Shown here piece by piece: positions 28,456-36,240 of a DNA stretch of 64,000 nucleotides. Each line of letters opens with the position of its first letter. Within the stretch, counting starts at the first letter, position 1. Source of the stretch: Isoptericola halotolerans (GTDB lineage Bacteria > Actinomycetota > Actinomycetes > Actinomycetales > Cellulomonadaceae). Below the pieces are notes generated by a model. The model was given only the letters and a program-made list of their open reading frames with translations. It was not told where the DNA came from and searched no databases. The stretch spans positions 1 through 64,000 of the forward strand of contig NZ_JABEZU010000002.1 of NCBI RefSeq assembly GCF_013149785.1. The letters are read 5' to 3'. The position numbers and the translations under genes were made by a program.

Positions 28456-29784
28456 ATGACGAGGAAGATGAGAGGCGCGAGCGCTGTCGCGCTCGGCGCG
28501 ACCGTCGCCCTGCTGGCCGGTGCCTGCGCTGGGCAGGGCACGGCCGACCAGGACACCGACGACACCACCACCGAGGCCGCCGAGGGCGGGGACGTCACCA
28601 TCGAGTGGTGGCACAACTCCGACACCGGTGAGGGCAAGGAGTACTACGACCAGGTCGCCGCCGACTTCGAGGCGGCGAACCCCGGGGTCACGATCAACGT
28701 CCAGGCGCAGGACCACGAGGACATGCTCACGCGCCTGCAGGCCGCGTTCCAGGCCGGCGACGGCATCCCGGACGTCTACATGAGCCGTGGCGGCGGCGAG
28801 CTCCTGCGTGAGGTCGAGGGTGGGTTGGTCCGTGACCTCACCGACGACGCCGCCGACACCATCGGGACGCTCGACGCCTTCGTGGGCCAGTACACCGTCG
28901 AGGACCGCGTCTACGCGCTGCCCTTCTCCATGGGTCTGGTCGGTTTCTGGTACAACACGGACCTCTTCGCCGAGGCCGGGATCGACGAGGTCTCGGAGAA
29001 CCCGACCATCGAGGAGTTCAACGGCTACGTCGAGGCGCTGAAGGCTGCGGACATCGACCCCGTCTCCGTCGGTGCCGGCGACGGCTGGCCCGCTGCGCAC
29101 TACTGGTACTACAACGTCGTGCGCGAGTGCCCCTTCGACACCGTCGAGGCCGCGGTCGAGACCGGTGACTACTCGGACGGCTGCTTCATCACGGCCGGGG
29201 AGAACCTCGAGGACCTTCTCGAGACCGAGCCGTTCAACCCGGGCTTCCTTGCCACGGGTGCGCAGGCCGGCCCGACGTCGGCCTCCGGCCTGCTCGCCAC
29301 CGAGCGCGTCGGCATGGAGCTCGCCGGACACTGGGAGCCCGGTGTCGTGGGCGGGCTGCGCGAGGACGGCGAGGTGCCCGACTGGCTGGGCTGGTTCGCC
29401 TACCCGACGTTCCCCGGCCAGGCCGGTGACCCTGCCGACCAGATGGGTGGCGGGGACGCGTGGTCGGTGTCTGCCGATGCGCCCGACGCCTCGGTCGACT
29501 TCGCCGAGTACCTGCTGACCGAAGAGGTCCAGACCGGCTTCGCCGAGCTGGACATGGGTCTGCCCACCTACCCGGGCACCGGCGAGAACCTCTCCAACGA
29601 GGGCCTGCGCCAGCTGATCGAGGTCCGTGACGGTGGCGGCCAGGCTCAGCTGTACCTCGACACCCGTCTCGGCCAGTCCGTCGGCGGTGCGATGAACGAC
29701 GCGATCGCCCTCATGTTCGCCGGCCAGGCGGGTCCGCAGGACATCGTCGACGCGATCGAGGACGCTGCGGCGCAGGAGCAGTGA
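28456..29784 (+). CDS. Carbohydrate ABC transporter substrate-binding lipoprotein
   Basis: A 442-residue extracellular solute-binding protein of family 1. The signal ends in a lipobox (TVALLAGACAG), so it is tethered to the membrane surface. The mature protein starts with VTIEWWHNSDTGEGKEYYDQ and has AAFQAGDGIPDVYMS, typical of sugar-binding members. The operon with two permeases and a GH3 glycosidase points to a xylo- or gluco-oligosaccharide ligand. No ATPase is encoded here, so a shared MsiK-type ATPase elsewhere is expected. It overlaps the next gene by 4 bp. Confidence 0.92.
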   Translation: MTRKMRGASAVALGATVALLAGACAGQGTADQDTDDTTTEAAEGGDVTIEWWHNSDTGEGKEYYDQVAADFEAANPGVTINVQAQDHEDMLTRLQAAFQAGDGIPDVYMSRGGGELLREVEGGLVRDLTDDAADTIGTLDAFVGQYTVEDRVYALPFSMGLVGFWYNTDLFAEAGIDEVSENPTIEEFNGYVEALKAADIDPVSVGAGDGWPAAHYWYYNVVRECPFDTVEAAVETGDYSDGCFITAGENLEDLLETEPFNPGFLATGAQAGPTSASGLLATERVGMELAGHWEPGVVGGLREDGEVPDWLGWFAYPTFPGQAGDPADQMGGGDAWSVSADAPDASVDFAEYLLTEEVQTGFAELDMGLPTYPGTGENLSNEGLRQLIEVRDGGGQAQLYLDTRLGQSVGGAMNDAIALMFAGQAGPQDIVDAIEDAAAQEQ

Positions 29785-30800
29785 CCGAGATGGCAGACAA
29801 CGTGACCGCCAGCGCGGACGCCTCGTCTGCCACCTCCTCCGGCCCGGCTGCCGGTGCGACCCGCCAGGGTCGCCCGGCAGCCGGGCAGTCGGCTGGGGGG
29901 CGGCGGGCGGCGCACTCAGATCTACGCAAGCGCCTGGAGATCGCGTTCTTCGTGGCGCCGGCCCTCGGGCTGTTCGTCCTCTTCGTGGTCTGGCCGGTCA
30001 TCACGGCCGTCCAGATGTCGATGTTCCGGTGGAACGGCATCGGACCCCTGGAGAACTTCGTCGGGCTCGACAACTACGCGCGGGTCCTCAACAGCGACGT
30101 CTTCATCGGCTCGCTGGTCAACAACCTCATCATCGTGGCGTCCTCCATCGCCATCCAGCTGCCGCTGGGCCTCGCCATCGCCCTTCTGCTCAACCGCAGG
30201 ATGTGGGGCCAAGGGCTGCTGCGGACCATCATCTTCATGCCGTACGTCCTCGCCGAGGTCGTGGCCGGTGTGATCTGGTTCCAGCTGCTGCAGCCGCAGT
30301 ACGGCGTGATCGACACGCTCCTGGAGGCGATCGGCCTCACCCCGCCGCCCCAGGGCTGGCTCGGGGACATGGACCTGGCGCTGTGGACCATCATCGTCAT
30401 CCTGACGTGGAAGTACATCGGCCTGGCGGTGATCCTCTTCCTCGCCGGCCTGCAGGGCGTGCCGGACGAGCTCTACGAGGCGGCCCAGCTCGACGGGGCC
30501 TCCTGGTGGCAGGTGCAGCGCAAGATCACGATCCCGCTGCTCGGCCCGACGATCCGGACCTGGGCGTTCCTGTCCATGATCGGGTCGCTCCAGCTGTTCG
30601 ACATGGTCTGGATCATGACCCGCGGCGGCCCCGCCAACGCGACGAGCACGATGGCGATCTTCCTCGTCAACGAGGGCACCAACCGCGCCAACTTCGGCAT
30701 CGCCGGCGCCGCCTCCGTGGTGCTGTTCTTCATCGCACTGGTCTTCGCGGTGCTCTACCAGCAACTCATCATGAAGCGTGACACCAAGGGAGGTGCGTGA
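29781..30800 (+). CDS. Carbohydrate ABC transporter permease, first (MalF-type)
   Basis: A 339-residue membrane protein with a long charged N terminus, then six hydrophobic segments. It carries the EAA loop YEAAQLDGASWWQVQRKITI that docks on the ATPase. The GTG at 29781 overlaps the stop of the binding-protein gene, with CAGGAGCA as ribosome site; an ATG at 29790 is the alternative. Its stop overlaps the next permease start. It forms the channel with the second permease. Confidence 0.92.
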   Translation: MTEMADNVTASADASSATSSGPAAGATRQGRPAAGQSAGGRRAAHSDLRKRLEIAFFVAPALGLFVLFVVWPVITAVQMSMFRWNGIGPLENFVGLDNYARVLNSDVFIGSLVNNLIIVASSIAIQLPLGLAIALLLNRRMWGQGLLRTIIFMPYVLAEVVAGVIWFQLLQPQYGVIDTLLEAIGLTPPPQGWLGDMDLALWTIIVILTWKYIGLAVILFLAGLQGVPDELYEAAQLDGASWWQVQRKITIPLLGPTIRTWAFLSMIGSLQLFDMVWIMTRGGPANATSTMAIFLVNEGTNRANFGIAGAASVVLFFIALVFAVLYQQLIMKRDTKGGA

Positions 30801-31690
30801 TGACCACGCAGACGCAGTCTCCCGAGACCGCGCCCCAGCAGACCGAGCGCCGTCGTCGAGGCAGCTCGGGCAAGTTCCAAGGCGGCAGCCCGGCGGTCTA
30901 CGCCGCCGCCTTCGTCGTCGTCGTCGCGACGCTCGGGCCGGTCGTCTACGGCGCGCTCGGCGGGTTCCGGAGCAACTTCCAGCTCGCCGACTCCCCCGCC
31001 GGCCTGCCGAGCCCGTGGATCTTCGACAACTACATCGGGGTCCTGCAGAACCCCGACTTCTGGACCTTCAACCTCAACTCCATCGCGGTCGCCGTCATCA
31101 CGACGGCCATCGTCGTGGTCTTCGGGGTGATGGCGGCCTACCCGCTGGCCCGGTACCAGTTCAAGGGTCGCGAGGCGCTGTTCATGGTGTTCGTGGCCGG
31201 GCTGCTGTTCCCCGCCACGGTGGCGGTGATCCCGCTGTTCATCCTCATCACCCAGAACCTGGGTCTGGGGAACACGTGGTGGGGCGTCGCCCTGCCGCAG
31301 GCCGCGTTCGCGCTGCCCATCACGGTGGTCATCCTGCGACCGTTCCTCATGGCGCTGCCCAAGGAGCTCGAGGAGGCGGCCCAGCTGGACGGCACCAGCC
31401 GGATCGGCTTCTTCTGGCGGATCCTGCTGCCCCTGTCCGGGCCCGGGATGGTCACGGTCGGCGTGCTCGCGTTCGTCGGCTCGTGGAACGCCTACCTCCT
31501 GCCGCTGCTGCTGCTGCGCGGCGACATGCGGACCCTGCCGCTCGGCGTCGCGGACTTCTCGACGGAGTACTCGGTCGACACCGCCGGCGTGTTCGCCTTC
31601 ACCACGCTCGCCATGATCCCGGCGCTCGTGTTCTTCCTGGCCATGCAGAAGCGCATCGTCAACGGACTGCAGGGCGCGGTGAAGGGATGA
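30800..31690 (+). CDS. Carbohydrate ABC transporter permease, second (MalG-type)
   Basis: A 296-residue permease with six hydrophobic segments and the EAA loop EEAAQLDGTSRIGFFWRILL. The ATG at 30800 overlaps the stop of the first permease (TGATG) and follows a GGGAGG ribosome site; a GTG one codon earlier is less likely. The N terminus is polar (TQTQSPETAPQQTERRRRG). It pairs with the first permease in sugar uptake. Confidence 0.92.
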   Translation: MTTQTQSPETAPQQTERRRRGSSGKFQGGSPAVYAAAFVVVVATLGPVVYGALGGFRSNFQLADSPAGLPSPWIFDNYIGVLQNPDFWTFNLNSIAVAVITTAIVVVFGVMAAYPLARYQFKGREALFMVFVAGLLFPATVAVIPLFILITQNLGLGNTWWGVALPQAAFALPITVVILRPFLMALPKELEEAAQLDGTSRIGFFWRILLPLSGPGMVTVGVLAFVGSWNAYLLPLLLLRGDMRTLPLGVADFSTEYSVDTAGVFAFTTLAMIPALVFFLAMQKRIVNGLQGAVKG

Positions 31691-31710
31691 CCGCGCAGAG
31701 AGAGGACCGC

Positions 31711-34152
31711 ATGTCGACCGAGGCTGCGCAGCAGACCCCGCCCGCCTGGCCCCAGGTCTCCGACCGGGTCGCCGCGCTCCACGCGGAGATGACGCTGGAG
31801 GAGAAGCTCGCCCAGATCGTGGGCTACTGGCTCGACCAGGGCGGCGAGGTCGTCGCCCCGATGCAGGGCGAGATGGCCGCCGGCCAGGCAGGGTCCGACC
31901 GGCTGGGCGAGGTCACGCGGCACGGGATCGGTCACTACACGCGTGTGTACGGCACACGTCCCGTCGACCCTGTCGAGCGGGCCCGCTGGCTGTGGGAGGA
32001 GCAACGCCGCCTCAAGGCGTCGACCCGGCTCGGCATCCCGGCGCTCGTCCACGAGGAGTGCCTCACCGGGCTCGCCGCCTGGAAGGCCGCGACGTTCCCG
32101 ACGCCGCTGGCCTGGGGCGCCTCGTTCGACCCGGCGCTCGTCGAGGAGATGGGTGCCGCGATCGGCGAGTCGATGCGCACCCTCGGCATCCACCAGGGCC
32201 TCGCGCCGGTGCTCGACGTCGTGCAGGACCCCCGGTGGGGCCGCGTCGACGAGTGCATCGCGGAGGACCCCTACGTGGTGGGCACCGTGGGGACGGCGTA
32301 CGTGAAGGGGCTGCAGGCGGCCGGGGTGCACGCCACCCTCAAGCACTTCGTCGGCTACTCCGGCTCGCAGGCCGGGCGCAACCACGCCCCGGTCTCCGCC
32401 GGTCCGCGCGAGGTCGCCGACACGTACCTGCCGCCCTTCGAGATGGCGGTCCGGGACGGTGGTGCGCGGTCCGTCATGGCCTCCTACAACGACCTCGACG
32501 GGGTGCCGAACCACGCGGCCCAGGCGTACCTCACCGATGTCCTGCGTGACCGGTGGGGGTTCGACGGCGTGGTGGTCGCCGACTACTTCGGCGTCGCGTT
32601 CCTGCAGGTCATGCACGCGGTCGCCGCCGATCGCGGTGACGCGGCCGGGCAGGCGCTCGAGGCCGGTCTCGACATCGAGCTGCCCACGGGTGACGCCTTC
32701 CTCGCCCCGCTCGCCGCAGCGGTCCGCGACGGTCGGGTCGACGAGTCGCTCGTCGACCGGGCGGTGCTGCGCGCGCTCGTGCAGAAGGAAGACCTCGGGC
32801 TGCTCGACCTCGACGTCTTCTCCGACGAGCCGCCCACCGTCGTGGACCTCGACTCGCCACGGCACCGGGCGATCGCCCGGCGGCTGGCGGAGGAGTCCGT
32901 GGTGCTGCTGTCCAACGACGGGGTGCTCCCGCTGCGCGGGTGGCCCACGGCGCCCGGTCGGGTCGCCGTCGTCGGGCCCAACGCCCACCGCGCCGACGCG
33001 CTCATGGGCTGCTACTCGTTCGCCAACCACGTGCTCGCCCACCATCCCGAGCACCCGCTCGGCTTCGAGATCCCCACGGTCTTCGAGGCGTTGGGCGGAG
33101 CGTTCGCCGACGCGGGCGTCCGCCAGCCCACGCTGGTGCACGCCCGGGGCTGCGCGGTGGACGGCGACGACACCTCCGGCTTCGGCGAGGCGGTCGCGGC
33201 GGCACGTTCCGCGGACGTCGCCGTCGTCGTCGTCGGCGACCAGGCCGGCCTCTTCGGGCGCGGGACCGTCGGCGAGGGGAACGACGTCGAGTCGCTCGAC
33301 CTGCCGGGCGTGCAGCGTCATCTCGTCGAGGCGCTCGTGGACACCGGCACCCCCGTAGTGATGGCGGTCGTCTCGGGACGCCCGTACGCGATCGACTGGG
33401 CGCTCGACGGCGACCGCCGTCCCGCCGCGGTGCTGCAGGCGTTCTTCCCCGGCGAGGAGGGTGGCACCGCGATCGGTGGGGTGCTCACCGGCTCGGTCAA
33501 CCCCTCCGGCCGCCTGCCCGTCTCGTTGCCGCGGTCCGCCGGCGCCCAGCCGTACACCTACCTGCACCCGGTCCTCGGCGGCCCGAGCGACGTCACCTCG
33601 ACCGACTCGACGCCGACGCGGCCCTTCGGTTTCGGGCTGTCGTACACGCGGTTCGAGCACGGAGAGCTGGACGTCGACGCCACGGCGCCGACCGACGGGT
33701 CGATCACCGCGTCCGTCCGCGTGACCAACACCGGCGACACGGAGGGTGCCGAGGTCGTGCAGCTCTACGGGCGCGACGTCGTCGGCTCGCTGCCGCGCCC
33801 CGTGGTGCAGCTGCTGGCCTACGAGCGGGTCGTGCTGGCACCGGGGGAGTCGGCGGTCGTCGCCTTCTCCGTGCCGACCGCGCGGTTCGCCTTCACCGAC
33901 CGTCTGCTCGAGAAGGTCGTCGAGCCGGGCGAGGTCGAGGTGTGGGTCGGCGCGCACGCCGCCGCGACCGACGGCGACGGGTCGCAGGGCGTCGAGGACT
34001 CGACCGGCGGGGCCATCTCGAACGAGAAGGCGGCAGCCCGGCGAGACCTGCCCGGGACGGCGACCCCGCGTGCGACGGTCGTGCTGACCGGGGAGCGGCA
34101 CGTGGTCACCGCGGACGACCCCCGCCTGGCCACGGCAGCCGTCGCGAGGTAG
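31711..34152 (+). CDS. Glycoside hydrolase family 3 beta-glycosidase
   Basis: An 813-residue GH3 enzyme, probably beta-glucosidase or beta-xylosidase. The N-terminal barrel has the substrate loop KHFVGYSGSQAGRN and the nucleophile aspartate D291 in GVVVADYFG. An (alpha/beta)6 domain follows, then a fibronectin-III-like domain (VRVTNTGDTEGAEVVQLY). No signal peptide is seen, so it acts on imported oligosaccharides in the cytoplasm. The ATG at 31711 follows AGAGAGAGGA; an ATG at 31687 overlapping the permease stop would add 8 residues. The C-terminal 60 residues are an unusual extension of low complexity. Confidence 0.92.
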   Translation: MSTEAAQQTPPAWPQVSDRVAALHAEMTLEEKLAQIVGYWLDQGGEVVAPMQGEMAAGQAGSDRLGEVTRHGIGHYTRVYGTRPVDPVERARWLWEEQRRLKASTRLGIPALVHEECLTGLAAWKAATFPTPLAWGASFDPALVEEMGAAIGESMRTLGIHQGLAPVLDVVQDPRWGRVDECIAEDPYVVGTVGTAYVKGLQAAGVHATLKHFVGYSGSQAGRNHAPVSAGPREVADTYLPPFEMAVRDGGARSVMASYNDLDGVPNHAAQAYLTDVLRDRWGFDGVVVADYFGVAFLQVMHAVAADRGDAAGQALEAGLDIELPTGDAFLAPLAAAVRDGRVDESLVDRAVLRALVQKEDLGLLDLDVFSDEPPTVVDLDSPRHRAIARRLAEESVVLLSNDGVLPLRGWPTAPGRVAVVGPNAHRADALMGCYSFANHVLAHHPEHPLGFEIPTVFEALGGAFADAGVRQPTLVHARGCAVDGDDTSGFGEAVAAARSADVAVVVVGDQAGLFGRGTVGEGNDVESLDLPGVQRHLVEALVDTGTPVVMAVVSGRPYAIDWALDGDRRPAAVLQAFFPGEEGGTAIGGVLTGSVNPSGRLPVSLPRSAGAQPYTYLHPVLGGPSDVTSTDSTPTRPFGFGLSYTRFEHGELDVDATAPTDGSITASVRVTNTGDTEGAEVVQLYGRDVVGSLPRPVVQLLAYERVVLAPGESAVVAFSVPTARFAFTDRLLEKVVEPGEVEVWVGAHAAATDGDGSQGVEDSTGGAISNEKAAARRDLPGTATPRATVVLTGERHVVTADDPRLATAAVAR

Positions 34153-34184
34153 GGGCCGACGGCGGCCCGTGGCAGAGTGGTCGG

Positions 34185-34544
34185 ATGCGGGTCGACATCT
34201 GGTTGTGGGCGGTGCGGCTCTTCAAGAGCCGCTCCGTCGCCGCCTCCACGCTGCGTGCGGGCCGGGTCCGGGTCAACGGCAAGGTCGCCAAGCCGGCGAC
34301 CACGGTCGCGGTCGGCGACCGCATCACGTGGCGGGACCTGCTGCGCGAGCGCGTCGTCGTCGTGCGTGAGCTGCTCCCCAAGCGGGTCGGTGCGCCGATC
34401 GCCGTCAAGGCCTACCTCGACCAGAGCCCACCCGTGCCGACGCGGGAGGAGCGTGCCGCCGTCGGGCTGCGGGAGCGCGGTGCGGGGCGGCCCACCAAGC
34501 GGGAGCGCCGCGAGATCGACAAGCTCCGCGGGCGGCGCTCCTAG
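34185..34544 (+). CDS. S4-domain RNA-binding protein (Hsp15-like)
   Basis: A 119-residue basic protein. The S4 domain spans about residues 1-60 (MRVDIWLWAVRLFKSRS, AGRVRVNGKVAKPATTV, VGDRITWRD). A basic tail ends in RGAGRPTKRERREIDKL. Hsp15-like proteins bind stalled 50S subunits carrying a nascent chain after heat shock. The ATG at 34185 starts the conserved domain; the frame is open far upstream without meaning. It ends at a probable terminator. Confidence 0.9.
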   Translation: MRVDIWLWAVRLFKSRSVAASTLRAGRVRVNGKVAKPATTVAVGDRITWRDLLRERVVVVRELLPKRVGAPIAVKAYLDQSPPVPTREERAAVGLRERGAGRPTKRERREIDKLRGRRS

Positions 34545-34583
34545 CGTCCCGGCGCCGGCACCGCGGCTGCGGCGGCCGGGACG
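34545..34583 (+). terminator. Probable terminator after the S4 gene
   Basis: Perfect 9-bp arms, CGTCCCGGC (34545-34553) and GCCGGGACG (34575-34583), begin at the base after the stop codon. The 21-base GC-rich loop may fold further. No T-tract is evident. Confidence 0.6.
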
Positions 34584-34633
34584 AGCACTCTACCCGTCCG
34601 GTGCGGGACTTTGACGGGGGCTACTGTCGCCTC

Positions 34634-35770
34634 ATGGTGAGCGAAAGAGTCCGGGACCTCCTGGCCGACCAACCGGTGTGGGACGGGCACAACGACCTCG
34701 CGTGGGAGGCTCGTGAGCAGGTCGGGTACGACTGGGACCGGCTCGACATCTCCGGCTCCACCAAGGGCCGCACGCACACCGACATCCCGCGGCTGCGCGC
34801 CGGGGGAGTCGGCGCGCAGTTCTGGTCGGTCTACGTGCCGACCACCCTGCCCGGTGCGGAGGCGGTGGTCGCGACGATGGAGCAGATCGACGCCGTCCAC
34901 CGCATGGTGGCGCGCAACACCGACCAGCTCCAGCTCGCGGTGAGCGCCGACGACGTCGAGGAGGCCTGGGCGCACGGCCGGATCGCGAGCCTGCTCGGCG
35001 CCGAGGGCGGGCACTCCATCGACGGCTCGCTCGGGGTGCTGCGCATGTTCTGCTCCCTGGGCGTGTCCTACATGACCCTCACGCACAACGACAGCACCGC
35101 CTGGGCGGACTCCGCCACCGACGTGCCGAGCGACCACGGCGGGCTCAGCGGTTTCGGCCGCGAGGTCGTGCGCGAGATGAACAAGCTGGGGATGCTCGTC
35201 GACCTCTCCCACGTCGCCGTCGGCACCATGCACGCCGCGCTCGACGTCAGCGAGGCGCCCGTGATCTTCTCGCACTCCAGCGCACGCGCCGTCTGCGACG
35301 TGTCCCGCAACGTGCCCGACGACGTCCTGTCACGCCTCGCGGACAACGGGGGTGTCTGCATGGTCACCTTCGTGCCGCACTTCGTCACGCCCGAGGTCGC
35401 ACGGTGGAAGGCCGCAGCCGACGAAGCGGCGACGGCGGAGGGGATCCGCGGTGGCGACTACCCGCGGTTCAGCGCCTTCCTCTCCCGGTGGCGCGAGCGC
35501 TACCCGGCCCCGCCCACCCGGCTCGACGACGTCGTCGCCCACGTGGAGCACGTGCGGGAGGTCGCCGGTATCGAGCACGTCGGCCTCGGCGGCGACTACG
35601 ACGGCGCGGACGGGTTCGCGCCCGAGCTGGCGGACGTCTCCGGGTACCCCGCCCTGCTGGAGGCGCTCGCGGACCGTGGCTGGTCCGACGAGGACCTCGG
35701 TCAGCTCACCAGCCGCAACATGCTGCGGGTCATGCGCAACGCCGAGGCGGTGGCGACCCGGCTGCACTGA
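34634..35770 (+). CDS. Membrane dipeptidase (peptidase family M19)
   Basis: A 378-residue zinc dipeptidase of the renal-dipeptidase type. Metal ligands are visible in order: H19 and D21 in WDGHNDLA, the glutamate in LGAEGGHSID, histidines in LVDLSHVAV and VIFSHSSARAV, and the acidic GLGGDYDGAD near the C terminus. These enzymes cleave dipeptides, sometimes with D-residues or beta-lactam-like bonds. The ATG at 34634 is preferred to an earlier in-frame start. No signal peptide is present, so it is cytoplasmic. Confidence 0.93.
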   Translation: MVSERVRDLLADQPVWDGHNDLAWEAREQVGYDWDRLDISGSTKGRTHTDIPRLRAGGVGAQFWSVYVPTTLPGAEAVVATMEQIDAVHRMVARNTDQLQLAVSADDVEEAWAHGRIASLLGAEGGHSIDGSLGVLRMFCSLGVSYMTLTHNDSTAWADSATDVPSDHGGLSGFGREVVREMNKLGMLVDLSHVAVGTMHAALDVSEAPVIFSHSSARAVCDVSRNVPDDVLSRLADNGGVCMVTFVPHFVTPEVARWKAAADEAATAEGIRGGDYPRFSAFLSRWRERYPAPPTRLDDVVAHVEHVREVAGIEHVGLGGDYDGADGFAPELADVSGYPALLEALADRGWSDEDLGQLTSRNMLRVMRNAEAVATRLH

Positions 35771-35818
35771 CGATGCCGGCCGTCGGACCGTCGTGAGCGC
35801 GGCCGGGCGGCGGCGCCG

Positions 35819-36079
35819 TCAGACGCCCAGCGTGCGGGCGGACCAGGACAGGCCGAGCGCCTGCAGCACCTCGGCGGGGTCCCGCTCGGCCGCGTCGGAG
35901 TAGGCGCGCAGCGACATCACGGACGCCGTGAGCATGGTCGTCATGACCTGACGGGCGAGCTGCGGGTCCTGCCCGGCCTCGTCGAGAAGCTCCTGGACGA
36001 TCCGTGAGCGGATGCCCAGGTCCGGGTCGGTGCACGCCGTCAAGAGTGCGATGGTGGTCGCCCCAGCCTCGTTCTGCAT
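35819..36079 (-). CDS. Small hypothetical protein
   Basis: An 86-residue predicted helical protein (LGIRSRIVQELLDEAG, ARQVMTTMLTASVMSLRAY, PAEVLQALGLSW). I do not recognise the family. GGGGGATGGC before the ATG at 36079 is a good ribosome site, which supports a real gene and this start. It is divergent from the HELGH protein; a 10-bp palindrome lies in the gap. No membrane or signal segment is present. Confidence 0.6.
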   Translation of the reverse strand: MQNEAGATTIALLTACTDPDLGIRSRIVQELLDEAGQDPQLARQVMTTMLTASVMSLRAYSDAAERDPAEVLQALGLSWSARTLGV

Positions 36080-36160
36080 GCCATCCCCCGATGTCAAGAC
36101 CCGATGTCTCCGGTCTACCGCACCGGCGAGGGCCGCGCGACCCGAGGAGACGGTTCAGAT

Positions 36161-36170
36161 ACCGATCGGT
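36161..36170. promoter_or_regulatory. Palindrome in divergent promoter region (possible TetR-type operator)
   Basis: ACCGATCGGT is a perfect 10-bp palindrome inside ATACCGATCGGTCAAT, the kind of site used by TetR-family repressors. It lies between the small hypothetical gene and the HELGH protein gene. No TetR gene is adjacent, so the assignment is tentative. Confidence 0.35.
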
Positions 36171-36240
36171 CAATGCGGTCCCGCTACCATCACTCGCGGT
36201 GGCCACCGGGTCGCCGCAGGATCAACACGACGGAGCAGAC

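Noticed and set aside
34545-34633. Riboswitch or leader before the dipeptidase gene
   Set aside because: The only structure is a hairpin directly after the S4 stop, better read as a terminator.
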